Shown: positions 1-8,338, counted from the first letter of the stretch. The stretch is 17,897 nt of DNA from an uncultured Mycoplasmatota bacterium (GCA_900551105.1 URUT01000021.1:1-17897); one strand, 5' to 3'. Numbers and translations: made by a program. The notes: a model not told the origin generated them from the sequence alone.

Positions 1-864
1 AATCAAGAAGAAAAGTTAACTAAAGTCGGAATTAACTGGTATCCTGGCCACATGGTTAAAACTAAAAATGAGGTTAAAAAAATATTACCTTTAATAGATA
101 TAGTTTATGAACTAATAGATGCTAGAATACCGTATTCATCTAAGATTAAAGATATAGATTCTTTAATTAAGAATAAAAAGAGAATTCTTGTTATGACTAA
201 AAAGGATCTGTGTGATGTTAAAGAAACTAATAAATGGATAAAATATTATGAAGATATGGGATATAAAGTTCTTTTGGTTAGTTTAAATAATAATGATGAT
301 TATAAAAGAATTATTGATGAGTCTAATAGTATTATAGAAGAGATTAATCAAAACAGAAGTGCTAAAGGGTTAAAGCCTAAAGAAATAAAAGCGTTAGTTA
401 TGGGAATACCCAATGTTGGTAAGAGTACATTTATTAATAGATTAGCTGGGAAAAATGTAGCTGTTACTGGTAATAAGCCAGGAGTTACTAAATCACTTAC
501 TTTCTTAAATACTAAATATAAGATGGTTGTTCTTGATACTCCAGGAGTTTTATGGCCTAAATTTGAGGAAGAAGATGTTGCTCTTAATTTAGCGGCAACT
601 GGGGCTATAAAAATTGAGGTATTACCGATTGCTGATGTTGCTTATCATATTTTAAGTAAGCTTAATAAATACTATCCCGATAAACTTTCTAGTAGATATG
701 GACTTGATAAACTTACTGATGATACTTTAGATGATTATAGTAAGATAGCTGCTAAATTAAATATAGCAAATAAAGAAGATTTTAATAGAATTAATAATAT
801 GATTATTAATGATGTTAGAATGGAATATATAAAAGAAATAACATTTGATAGGACTGATGAATAA
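1..864 (+). CDS. rbgA: Ribosome biogenesis GTPase RbgA (YlqF), 5' end outside window
   Basis: GTPase that acts late in assembly of the 50S ribosomal subunit. The reading frame is open from the first base of the window. The family's N-terminal 'INWYPGHM' is encoded at 31-54, upstream of the first ATG (52), so the true start lies before the window and 52 is an internal Met. The G motifs are in the circularly permuted order typical of YlqF/YawG GTPases: G4 'TKKD' (about 195-206), then G1 'GIPNVGKST' (about 403-429), the 'KPGVTKS' G2 region (about 475-495), and G3 'DTPG' (535-546). A C-terminal domain of about 100 residues follows, where the family's RNA-binding domain lies. The visible 287 residues match the usual length (about 280). 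The stop overlaps the next ATG (TAATG), suggesting coupled translation. Family assignment is secure. Confidence 0.95.
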   Translation, partial: NQEEKLTKVGINWYPGHMVKTKNEVKKILPLIDIVYELIDARIPYSSKIKDIDSLIKNKKRILVMTKKDLCDVKETNKWIKYYEDMGYKVLLVSLNNNDDYKRIIDESNSIIEEINQNRSAKGLKPKEIKALVMGIPNVGKSTFINRLAGKNVAVTGNKPGVTKSLTFLNTKYKMVVLDTPGVLWPKFEEEDVALNLAATGAIKIEVLPIADVAYHILSKLNKYYPDKLSSRYGLDKLTDDTLDDYSKIAAKLNIANKEDFNRINNMIINDVRMEYIKEITFDRTDE

Positions 865-1546
865 TGAATGATGCAAAATTTGAAATTGAAATAGATGAAT
901 TAGAGGATGTTTTAGAGGAATAACTACATCTTTATGAGAATACATCTTTAGAATATGCTGCTGAGTTTTTAGAAAGTTTCTTAAAATATTTAAAACATAA
1001 TCGTACAACTGGCATTGGCGGTAGAACGCCGGGGACTTTAAGAAGTAATTTAAGAGATTTTAAAGACTTTGCGTTTTCTGATGGATTTAAAATGGAAGAA
1101 ATATATGTTATTTTAAGAAGATTTCCAGGAATACTTAATATTAGTATAGATAATTTAGAACAAAAATATAAGTTGATGGCTTTAGCAGAAGATGAAACAG
1201 GAACACTTAGAAAAAGAAAACTGTTACTTGCACCAGATGATTTTAAAATTGGTAATGATTTGATTTATGCAAGATATATGCTCATGGCAAAGCTTGGTTA
1301 TAGTCCAATTACATGGCGTAATTTAATTCATGACAGTCAAAATGATTTTGCTAAAAAATTTGTAAGAACAGATACTGGCTATAATAAACCATATAAAATC
1401 TTTAACAAAGTAAGTGAATTAAGTAGAGAAATCTCGTGAAAATGTTTCCGATGGATTTAGAAACATTAGATGAAATTTTAAGTGTAAAGAAAGAAGTAAA
1501 AAAAGATGAAAAAGAAAGCAATGGAAATAAATCTTTTGGAGTATGA
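864..1546 (+). pseudogene. Broken conserved hypothetical gene between rbgA and rnhB (in-frame stop plus probable frameshift)
   Basis: I do not recognise the family. An ATG at 864 overlaps the rbgA stop and opens a frame giving MNDAKFEIEIDELEDVLEE, then TAA at 921-923. The same frame continues without another stop from 924 to 1439 and looks coding: it includes 'FLESFLKYLKHNRTTGIGG' and 'RTPGTLRSNLRDFKDF', and 115 residues follow the only later ATG (1092). That ATG has no convincing ribosome binding site, and there is no ATG, GTG or TTG in frame between 924 and 1091. At 1437-1439 the frame ends in TGA, but the +2 frame then reads 'LVKMFPMDLETLDEILSVKK' to a TGA at 1544-1546, overlapping the rnhB start as operon genes often do. 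I infer an original protein of about 225 residues interrupted by one TAT-to-TAA-like change and one lost base near 1430. The alternatives are a sequencing error or a shorter protein from 1092. Confidence 0.6.
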
Positions 1547-2177
1547 AAATAATTTATATGATAGTGGCATAAAATATATTGCTGGAGTAGATGAAGTTGG
1601 AAGAGGACCATTAGTTGGACCAGTTGTTGCAGCAGCAGTTATTTTGCCAAAAGGATATAGATTAGAAGGGCTTACAGATTCAAAGAAATTATCTGAGAAA
1701 AAAAGAGATGAGTTTTACAAAATTATAATGAAAGATGCAGTTGCAGTTGGTGTTGGCGTAGTTAGTGCTAAAGTAATAGATGAAGTAAATATATATGAAG
1801 CTACTAAAATAGCGATGAAGGAAGCAATAAGTAAGTTAGCTGTTAAACCTGAACATGTACTAATAGATGCAATGCCACTTAATTTAGATGTTCCTACTAC
1901 AAGCATAATTAAGGGAGATCAAAAGAGCGAATCAATAGCAGCAGCTAGTGTTATAGCAAAAGTTACTAGAGATAGTATGATGTATGAACTTAGTAAAGAT
2001 TTCCCTGAGTATGAGTTTGATAAACATAAAGGGTATCCTACTAAAAAGCATATAGAAAATGTAAAGAAGTACGGGTTACTTGATATTTATAGGTTTACTT
2101 TTAAACCAATTAGTGTTTTAATTAATGAAGGTGGTTTTCATGAAGGACAAATTAGGCAAACAAATTTTAAAAAATAG
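1506..2177 (+). CDS. rnhB: Ribonuclease HII
   Basis: Endonuclease that cuts the RNA strand of RNA-DNA hybrids and removes misincorporated ribonucleotides from DNA. The 223-residue product carries the type 2 RNase H signature 'GVDEVGRGPLVGP' (catalytic D29, E30), 'LTDSKKLSEKKR', 'LIDAMPL' (catalytic D121), 'SIIKGD' and 'VIAKVTRD' (catalytic D156), then 'HKGYPTKKH'. All four metal-binding acidic residues are present. ATG 1521 (MEINLLEYE) is an equally plausible start, because neither site has a strong Shine-Dalgarno and family similarity begins after it. The long N-terminal extension of B. subtilis RnhB is absent. The 3' end overlaps the next gene. Position after rbgA and before topA matches Bacillota order. 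Confidence 0.95.
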   Translation: MKKKAMEINLLEYENNLYDSGIKYIAGVDEVGRGPLVGPVVAAAVILPKGYRLEGLTDSKKLSEKKRDEFYKIIMKDAVAVGVGVVSAKVIDEVNIYEATKIAMKEAISKLAVKPEHVLIDAMPLNLDVPTTSIIKGDQKSESIAAASVIAKVTRDSMMYELSKDFPEYEFDKHKGYPTKKHIENVKKYGLLDIYRFTFKPISVLINEGGFHEGQIRQTNFKK

Positions 2178-4224
2178 TATTTTATATTGTATATATGTGT
2201 TTTTATTAGAGATGATTGTTAGGTTAAATACTAGTAGTCATTTTTTTGATGCTGCAGTTATTAGAATTATGCTTAGTAGTATAATAATAGGACTCGTTTG
2301 TGGTTTAATAACTAGTTTATTTAATTATAAAGCTAAAAAGATAGTGATAACGGTTATTTCAGCAATGATGATGATTTATGCTTGGGTAGAAATTAATTTA
2401 TTTACTTATATGGGATTTTTTATGGGTGTTGGTAATGCTGAACAAGGAACTAAGATTACTGATTATATAAAAGATTTTATTGGTGCTTCTACCTTTAGGA
2501 GTTATTTAGTTATTGTACCATTTATAATTCTTATGTTATTTGTGTGGTGGCTATTTAAAGTATTTAGAATGAAAAAGTTAGAGAAAACTGTATACTTTAT
2601 ATTTAAGAGAGAAAATAAGTTAACTAGAGCTTTAGCGATACTTTATTCATTACTTGCTTTAACTATTTTAGTATGTACTTATTATTCTACTTTAAGACTT
2701 TCATTTTTGCAAAATAAGCATCAAGCTATTAAGAATACGACATTGTTTCTTACTAGTGATAATTCTAACTTATCTGTAAGTCAGTTTGGGGTATTTGCCT
2801 ATGGTTTTAGTGATGTAGTGGTTAATTTATTTAATATAGATGTTTCTTTAGATGATATTGATGATAGTAGTGTTATTAATAGTACTAATAATAGTTCAAA
2901 TAATAGTCAGGAAGATAATAAGAGAGTTATAGATGATACTTACTGGCAAGAGGTTATTACTAATTCTACTGATAAGACATTTAATAAGTTAAATAATTAT
3001 TTTATTAATAGAAAGATTACACCTAAGAATGAGTATACGGGAATATTTGAGGGTAAGAATTTAATAGTTATTTTAATGGAGTCTACTAATGAGATATTTA
3101 TAAATGAAAAAGAATATCCAACGCTTTATAAGTTATATAATGAGGGATTTAGTTTTAGAAATAATTATAGTCCTAGAAATAATTGTAGTACTGGCAATAA
3201 TGAAATGACTAGTATGACTAGTTTGTTTACAATAAATAATACTTGTACTGCTAATACTTATAAGAATAATGTGTATCCACAAGCTATATTTAATATCTTT
3301 AATAATAAAGGTTATATGACTAGTAGTTATCATGATTATGCAGAGTATTATTATGCTAGAAGAACAATACATCCTAATATGGGTAGTATGGTATATCGTA
3401 ATGTTAATGAGCTTAAAATACCTTGGAGTAGTGTTTATGAAGAGTGGCCTAGTGATGTTGATTTAATTAAGACTGCTTCTCCTTATTTTATTAATCAAGA
3501 TAAGTTTATGGTTTATTTAACTAGTGTTACACCTCATCAGCCTTATACGGTTTCTTCTGAAAATGGCAATAAGCATTTAAGTGAGTTTGACGATTATAAT
3601 TATAGTACACCAGTTAAGAGGTATATGTCTAAATTAAAAGAGTTAGATGCTGCTTTAAAAGAGTTATTAGATACTTTAGAAGCTAATGGTAAGCTGGATG
3701 ATACAGTTATTGCTTTATTTGCTGATCATTATCCTTATGGTCTTACAACTAAACAAATTAATACAGTGCTTCCTTATGATGTTACAGTAAATAATGAGGT
3801 TGATAGAACACCAATGGTTATTTATAATAGTGCAGTTAAGGGTGAAAAAATAGAGAAGTATACTTCTATACTAGATTTATTACCAACTCTTTTAAATATG
3901 TTTAATATGGATTATGATCCTAGATTTTATTTGGGTACTGATATATTTAGTAGTGATGGTGGTAGGACAGTATTTGCTGATGGTTCTTGGCAAGATGAGA
4001 TAGGATATTATAGTGCGACATCTGGAGTATTTAAAAATTCGGGAGAAGCTACTTATACATCTGAAGAACTACTTTCAATAAATACAGAAATTCAAACTAG
4101 ACAAAAAATGAGTGCTATTGCTATTAAAACTGATTATTTTAATAAATTATTTAAAGAAATAAATAAAATTAAAGAAAAATATGATAATATAGATGCAAGT
4201 GAAAGCGAGGGAGTTAATGACTAA
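2140..4224 (+). CDS. LTA synthase family membrane sulfatase (LtaS-like)
   Basis: Probable polymer-building or phosphoglycerol-transferring enzyme of the alkaline phosphatase/sulfatase superfamily, with its catalytic domain outside the membrane. Five hydrophobic segments are visible at about residues 9-29, 40-62, 68-90, 122-142 and 164-182. A Ser/Asn/Asp-rich linker (about 237-262) precedes a sulfatase-like domain. Likely catalytic features are 'LMESTNE' (E314), a 'NCSTGNNEMTS' motif with probable nucleophile T351, 'TPHQPY', and 'FADHYPYG' (D529, H530). These correspond to the Glu, Thr and Asp-His sites of LtaS. Length (694 residues) is near the usual ~650. ATG 2140 is chosen because AAGGTGG (2128-2134) lies 5 bases upstream; an in-frame ATG at 2125 is less well placed. 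The gene overlaps rnhB by 38 bases and topA by 8. Whether it makes lipoteichoic acid or modifies another envelope polymer cannot be told from sequence. Confidence 0.85.
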   Translation: MKDKLGKQILKNSILYCIYVFLLEMIVRLNTSSHFFDAAVIRIMLSSIIIGLVCGLITSLFNYKAKKIVITVISAMMMIYAWVEINLFTYMGFFMGVGNAEQGTKITDYIKDFIGASTFRSYLVIVPFIILMLFVWWLFKVFRMKKLEKTVYFIFKRENKLTRALAILYSLLALTILVCTYYSTLRLSFLQNKHQAIKNTTLFLTSDNSNLSVSQFGVFAYGFSDVVVNLFNIDVSLDDIDDSSVINSTNNSSNNSQEDNKRVIDDTYWQEVITNSTDKTFNKLNNYFINRKITPKNEYTGIFEGKNLIVILMESTNEIFINEKEYPTLYKLYNEGFSFRNNYSPRNNCSTGNNEMTSMTSLFTINNTCTANTYKNNVYPQAIFNIFNNKGYMTSSYHDYAEYYYARRTIHPNMGSMVYRNVNELKIPWSSVYEEWPSDVDLIKTASPYFINQDKFMVYLTSVTPHQPYTVSSENGNKHLSEFDDYNYSTPVKRYMSKLKELDAALKELLDTLEANGKLDDTVIALFADHYPYGLTTKQINTVLPYDVTVNNEVDRTPMVIYNSAVKGEKIEKYTSILDLLPTLLNMFNMDYDPRFYLGTDIFSSDGGRTVFADGSWQDEIGYYSATSGVFKNSGEATYTSEELLSINTEIQTRQKMSAIAIKTDYFNKLFKEINKIKEKYDNIDASESEGVND

Positions 4225-6238
4225 TTTAGTTATTGTGGAGTCGCCAAGTAAGACTAAAACTATCGGAAAGTATTTAGGATCTAAGTATAAAGTTGTATCT
4301 AGTAAAGGACATATTAGAGATTTAGCTACTACTGGTAAATTTGGACTTGGTATAGATGTAGATAATGATTTTAAGCCTAATTATACAACTATAAAGGGTA
4401 AAAATAGTGTTATTAAAGAGCTTAAGAAAGATGTTAAAGATAGTGATTTTGTTTATTTAGCTACCGACCCAGACCGAGAGGGAGAAGCTATTAGCTGGCA
4501 TATTAAAGATGCTTTAGGAATAGATGATAATAAGTATGATAGAGTTGTTTTTAATGAAATAACTGAAAATGCAGTACTTAAGGCGTTCAAATCACCTAGA
4601 AAAATAGATGATAATTTAGTTAAATCACAAGAAACTAGAAGAATGCTTGATAGAATAATTGGTTTTAGATTATCTAAGTTAATGCAGTCTAAGACTGGTG
4701 GTAAGAGCGCTGGTAGAGTACAAAGTGTAGCTCTTAAATTAATTGTTGATAGAGAAAGAGAAATAGAAAAGTTTGTACCTGAAGAGTACTGGAGTATTAC
4801 TGCTGATTTTAAAGATTTTAAGGCTGATTTAGAAAAATATAATGGTAAAAAGATTGAAATTAAAAGCGAGGTAGAAGCTAGTAAAATTTTAAGTGAGTTA
4901 TCTAAATCTTTTAATATAGATAGTGTAGATAAGAAAACTAAAGAGAAAAAAGGAGTTATGCCTTTTACTACTAGTACATTACAACAGGCTTGTGCTAATA
5001 AGTTTAATTTTGGAGCTAGTAAAACAATGAAAATAGCTCAAAGATTATATGAAAGTGTTGATATTGGAACGGAGACAGTAGGCTTAATTACTTATATGCG
5101 TACGGATAGTACAAGATTATCTAGTGGTTTTATTGGAGATGTTCATTCATATATTAAAAAAACTTATGGGGATGAATATATTGGAAAAGTAAAACAACAA
5201 AAGCATAAAGAAAATGTTCAAGATGCTCATGAAGCAATTAGACCAACATCTATTTATAGAACTCCTGAAGCAATGAAAGAGTTTTTAACTAATGATGAAT
5301 TAAAAGTATATAGTATAATTTATTATAGAGCTTTAGCTAGTTTAATGGCTAATGCTAAAGTATTAGCAACTGTAATTACTTTAGAAAATAATGGTTATTT
5401 ATTTAAAGCAACTGGACAAGTTATTACTTTTGATGGATTTATGAAAGTATATGATAGATATATGGATAGTGAAGAAGTAATACTTCCTGATTTTAGTAAT
5501 TATAATTCTAAGGTAATAGTAGCAGAAGATATTACTAAAGAGCAGCATTTTACTAAACCGTTACCAAGATTTACTGAAAGCTCATTAATTAAAGAGTTAG
5601 AGGCTTTAGGTATTGGTAGACCATCAACTTATGCAAAGATTTTAGAGACTATTAAAGAAAGAAATTATGTTAAAGTTAATGATAAGAAGTTTTATCCTAC
5701 GGAGATAGGAATTACTACAACTGATAAATTACAAGAGTTCTTTTCTAATATTATAAATGTTAAATATACTGCTAATATGGAAAATGAATTAGATGAGATA
5801 GCTAATAATCAAATGGACTATTTAAAAGTATTAAAAGAGTTTTATAAAGAGTTTGAACCTTTAGTAAAAAAAGCATTTGATGAAATGGAAAAGAAGGAAG
5901 CAGAAGAAACGGGTGAAGAGTGTCCTGAATGTGGTTCTCCACTTGTTATAAGAAATGGTAAATATGGACCATTTGTTGCTTGTTCTAATTATCCGGAGTG
6001 TAAGTATATTAAACCAAAAGAGGAAAGTGAAATATGTTCTTGTCCTAAGTGTGGTGAAGGAAAGATCGTTGAAAAAAGAAGTAAAAGAGGTAAAATCTTT
6101 TATGGATGTAATAACTATCCAAAATGTAAAACTGCATACTGGGATAAACCAATTGGTGAAGCTTGTCCTAAATGCGGTGAGATGCTTGTAGAAAAAAATA
6201 GGAAGATTAAATGCTCTAGTTGTGATTATGAAAGATAG
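4217..6238 (+). CDS. topA: DNA topoisomerase I (type IA)
   Basis: Relaxes negatively supercoiled DNA by passing one strand through a transient break. The 673-residue protein opens with the Toprim motif 'LVIVESPSKTKTIGKYLG', has the acidic 'ATDPDREGEAISWH' motif, and carries the active-site tyrosine in 'LITYMRTDSTRLS' (Y293). The C-terminal part from about residue 569 holds three four-cysteine zinc-ribbon repeats, beginning 'CPECGSP', 'CPKCGEG' and 'CPKCGEM'. Domain order and length match B. subtilis TopA (about 690). ATG 4217 follows GAGGGAG closely and gives the canonical N-terminus; an upstream in-frame start at 4193 adds eight uncharacteristic residues. It overlaps the upstream gene by 8 bases and is the last gene of the operon. 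Confidence 0.97.
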   Translation: MTNLVIVESPSKTKTIGKYLGSKYKVVSSKGHIRDLATTGKFGLGIDVDNDFKPNYTTIKGKNSVIKELKKDVKDSDFVYLATDPDREGEAISWHIKDALGIDDNKYDRVVFNEITENAVLKAFKSPRKIDDNLVKSQETRRMLDRIIGFRLSKLMQSKTGGKSAGRVQSVALKLIVDREREIEKFVPEEYWSITADFKDFKADLEKYNGKKIEIKSEVEASKILSELSKSFNIDSVDKKTKEKKGVMPFTTSTLQQACANKFNFGASKTMKIAQRLYESVDIGTETVGLITYMRTDSTRLSSGFIGDVHSYIKKTYGDEYIGKVKQQKHKENVQDAHEAIRPTSIYRTPEAMKEFLTNDELKVYSIIYYRALASLMANAKVLATVITLENNGYLFKATGQVITFDGFMKVYDRYMDSEEVILPDFSNYNSKVIVAEDITKEQHFTKPLPRFTESSLIKELEALGIGRPSTYAKILETIKERNYVKVNDKKFYPTEIGITTTDKLQEFFSNIINVKYTANMENELDEIANNQMDYLKVLKEFYKEFEPLVKKAFDEMEKKEAEETGEECPECGSPLVIRNGKYGPFVACSNYPECKYIKPKEESEICSCPKCGEGKIVEKRSKRGKIFYGCNNYPKCKTAYWDKPIGEACPKCGEMLVEKNRKIKCSSCDYER

Positions 6239-6259
6239 TATTGTTTACTGTCTTTTTTT
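6231..6259 (+). terminator. Rho-independent terminator of the rbgA–topA operon
   Basis: Ten-base-pair stem with one G·T pair (6231-6240 AAAGATAGTA with 6246-6255 TACTGTCTTT), a five-base loop TTGTT, and a run of seven T ending at 6259. The stem overlaps the topA stop codon. Confidence 0.85.
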
Positions 6260-6261
6260 AG

Positions 6262-6290
6262 TTGATATAAATATTAAAATGAATTATAAT
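6262..6290 (+). promoter_or_regulatory. Sigma-A-type promoter of the surface protein gene
   Basis: TTGATA (6262-6267), a 17-base spacer and a perfect TATAAT (6285-6290). It lies directly after the topA terminator and 32 bases before the start codon at 6323, which has an AAGGAG ribosome binding site at 6308-6313. The gene is therefore probably an independent transcription unit. Confidence 0.85.
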
Positions 6291-6322
6291 TGTTATAGAT
6301 GATAGATAAGGAGTAACTTATT

Positions 6323-8326
6323 ATGGATGAGAAAACAGTTAATATTAATAAAAGAAAAATATATGTAACTTTACTAATAGTAGTTATTTGTTTAATAGGT
6401 GTAACTTATGCATTTTTTACGCTATATTTAAGACAAAATGAAGAAAATACTATTACGTCTCTTAGCTGTTTTAGTACAACATTTACTGAAGAAACAAATG
6501 CTATAACACTAGAAAAGACTTATGCAGTAACAGAGGATGAAGGAATGAGTTATAGTCCGTTTACTTTTAAAATAAAAAATAACTGTACTGATACGATATA
6601 TGCTTATATAACGATTGATAGTTTAAATGAAGGAGCATCTACTAATTTAGATAGTTCTCATGTAAGATATAATTTAAGTACTAAAGGAACTACTGATGGA
6701 ACTAGTGCACTAGTTAAATCCGCGTACACTAAAAAATTAGAGAATGGTCACAATGGTTTTGTAATTAAAACTTTAGCATTAGGCAGTAACGAGGAATTAG
6801 AATATGATTTAAGATTATGGGTAGATGAAGCAACTACTGCTTCTGAAGGTTTAAGTAAAACTTGGAGTGGACAAGTTGTTATAGTAAGTGATGCAAGTAT
6901 TCCTTCCGATACCTGGGATGAACCTGGAGTAGATACTCTTTTAGCCGCTATAAAAAGGGATAATACGGTTAAGTCGTCTTCAACAACGCCAGGAACAGAA
7001 CCTAGTGCTCATACATTAGACGATGTTCCGGTTCAAACAGCAAGAGTGGCTTCAACATATCAAGCTTATTACATTACCTATGGAACTGGTTGGGAAGCAA
7101 ATGGTACTAAATTCAATTTAACGGGAACCGCTGTAACAAGCAACACATACGCGAATTCATATTCAACATTAGTAGGAAAATATTTAACTAGTGATTCTTT
7201 ATACTCGGCGGGCTCTAGTACAGCTGGAACAATGAAAACAACTACAGATTTGTCTACAGTATATTATGTTATAAGTGCTACCTCAAACAGTTTTACCTAT
7301 AAAACACTTACATCAAATAAAAATGCTATTGAAGCACTACTTGCTAGTACTGTAGACGATTATGGAACGAGTTATTATTTTAGAGGAGCAGTTACTAATA
7401 ATTTTGTTGAATATGCTAATATGTGCTGGAGGATAGTAAGAATAACTGGAAATGGTGCAATTAAGTTAGTCTTATATAATTATAATGGATTAACAAGTAC
7501 TAATAATATTCCATCTAGTAGTACGCCATGTAATGTGACTGGTAATGATTATGCTTTAGCTAGATATGAGGGAGATACTTATAAATCAGCATTTAATTCA
7601 AGTTATAATGATAATGCATATGTAGGATTAATGTATGGTACAGTAGGAGCAAGTAGTTATGCGGAAACACATGCTAATACTAATGCAAGTACAATATTAA
7701 CTAATTTAAATAAATGGTATACAAATGTGCTTTCTAAGCAAGCAAATTTTAAGGATAGTCAACTTGCTGATATAATATGGTGTAATGACAAAAGTGTAGT
7801 AACTGATACAACATTTAATCCTAAGCGTTTTACTATAGGAACAAATTATGGTGCAGGGACCAATACAAATTATTACAGCGCTAATAAAAGACTAGTACAA
7901 GCATCTTCAGGTAGTGCTGGAGGAACATGGCCTAGTTTAATATGTCCAAATGATAATAATAGAGGAAAGTTATCTAAGTTTACTGTAAGTGATTCAACTA
8001 ACGGAAATGGAGCATTAAGTAGCTATGCAAAAGTAGGTTTACTTACTGCAGATGAAATAGCATTTGCTGGTGGTGCTGCATACATATCAAATTTAACATA
8101 TTATATAGAAGGAAATACTAATTCAAGTGATTGGTGGACTTTGTCTCCGAGCTTCTTTAATGGCCTCCGAGCTCTTGTTTGGTTTGTTCATGGTAGCCTC
8201 AACCGCCTTGACGGCGACCACGTTAGCGGCAACCTCGGGGTGCGTCCCTCTCTATCACTCGTTGCTTCAACTAAAGTAACAGGTGCTGGAACTGCAACTA
8301 ATCCTTATATAGTTGTAATGGAGTAA
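6323..8326 (+). CDS. Membrane-anchored surface protein with a C-terminal hypervariable (DGR target-like) domain
   Basis: Large extracellular protein of 667 residues; no enzymatic motif is recognised. A positively charged N-terminus precedes one hydrophobic segment (about 13-36) containing 'IGVTYAFFT', which resembles signal anchors of secreted proteins in low-GC Bacillota. A Thr/Ser/Asn-rich ectodomain follows, with 'MCWRIVRITGNGAIKLVLYN' at about 370-390. The C-terminus reads 'SSDWWTLSPS', a segment of about 25 variable-looking residues, then 'GVRPSLSL' and 'GTATNPYIVVME'. WW…SP…G(V/F)RP is the arrangement seen in DGR target proteins with a C-type-lectin/FGE-sulfatase-like fold, in which the variable residues form a ligand-binding surface. 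The codons of the variable segment differ sharply from the rest of the gene (see 8144-8263). The gene has its own promoter and an AAGGAG site 9 bases before ATG. A role in adhesion or ligand recognition is inference. Confidence 0.8.
   Translation: MDEKTVNINKRKIYVTLLIVVICLIGVTYAFFTLYLRQNEENTITSLSCFSTTFTEETNAITLEKTYAVTEDEGMSYSPFTFKIKNNCTDTIYAYITIDSLNEGASTNLDSSHVRYNLSTKGTTDGTSALVKSAYTKKLENGHNGFVIKTLALGSNEELEYDLRLWVDEATTASEGLSKTWSGQVVIVSDASIPSDTWDEPGVDTLLAAIKRDNTVKSSSTTPGTEPSAHTLDDVPVQTARVASTYQAYYITYGTGWEANGTKFNLTGTAVTSNTYANSYSTLVGKYLTSDSLYSAGSSTAGTMKTTTDLSTVYYVISATSNSFTYKTLTSNKNAIEALLASTVDDYGTSYYFRGAVTNNFVEYANMCWRIVRITGNGAIKLVLYNYNGLTSTNNIPSSSTPCNVTGNDYALARYEGDTYKSAFNSSYNDNAYVGLMYGTVGASSYAETHANTNASTILTNLNKWYTNVLSKQANFKDSQLADIIWCNDKSVVTDTTFNPKRFTIGTNYGAGTNTNYYSANKRLVQASSGSAGGTWPSLICPNDNNRGKLSKFTVSDSTNGNGALSSYAKVGLLTADEIAFAGGAAYISNLTYYIEGNTNSSDWWTLSPSFFNGLRALVWFVHGSLNRLDGDHVSGNLGVRPSLSLVASTKVTGAGTATNPYIVVME
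8144..8263 (+). other. Putative variable region (VR) of a diversity-generating retroelement
   Basis: Within an A+T-rich gene, bases 8162-8260 are 59 G/C of 99 (about 60%). Of the 25 codons from GGC 8162 to CTC 8234, 23 end in C or T (exceptions CGA, TGG), whereas surrounding codons mostly end in A or T. This is what results when AAC/AAT codons of a template repeat are rewritten at adenines to NNC/NNT, a change that cannot create stop codons. The segment lies between 'WWTLSPS' (8132-8152) and 'GVRP' (8237-8248), the usual position of a DGR variable region. The 3' GC-rich end GGGGTGCGTCCC (8237-8248), or the bases just after it, would be the initiation-of-mutagenic-homing site. Edges are approximate. 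No template repeat was found in the window, so the call rests on form and context. Confidence 0.72.
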
Positions 8327-8338
8327 AAAAGTTTTTAA

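Noticed and set aside
864..923. A separate 19-residue peptide gene right after rbgA
   Set aside because: The same frame stays open and coding-like beyond the stop, so it is better explained as the 5' part of one interrupted gene.
921..923. Programmed read-through or recoding of the in-frame TAA
   Set aside because: TAA is used as a normal stop in many genes here, and the apparent frameshift near 1430 points to decay rather than recoding.
3133..3372. Minus-strand open frame opposite the LtaS-like gene
   Set aside because: Repetitive Ile/Thr/Ser composition mirrors the sense codons; no ribosome binding site. The other minus-strand frames at 757, 1402, 1715, 10295, 10807, 12176 and 12666 are rejected on the same grounds.
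5955..6191. Alternative plus-strand frame inside the topA zinc-ribbon region
   Set aside because: It lies wholly within the conserved cysteine repeats of topA, which explain the sequence.
8144..8263. GC-rich island as a small RNA gene or a recently inserted foreign fragment
   Set aside because: It is in frame, keeps the conserved flanking motifs and shows third-position C/T bias, which fits a DGR variable region better.
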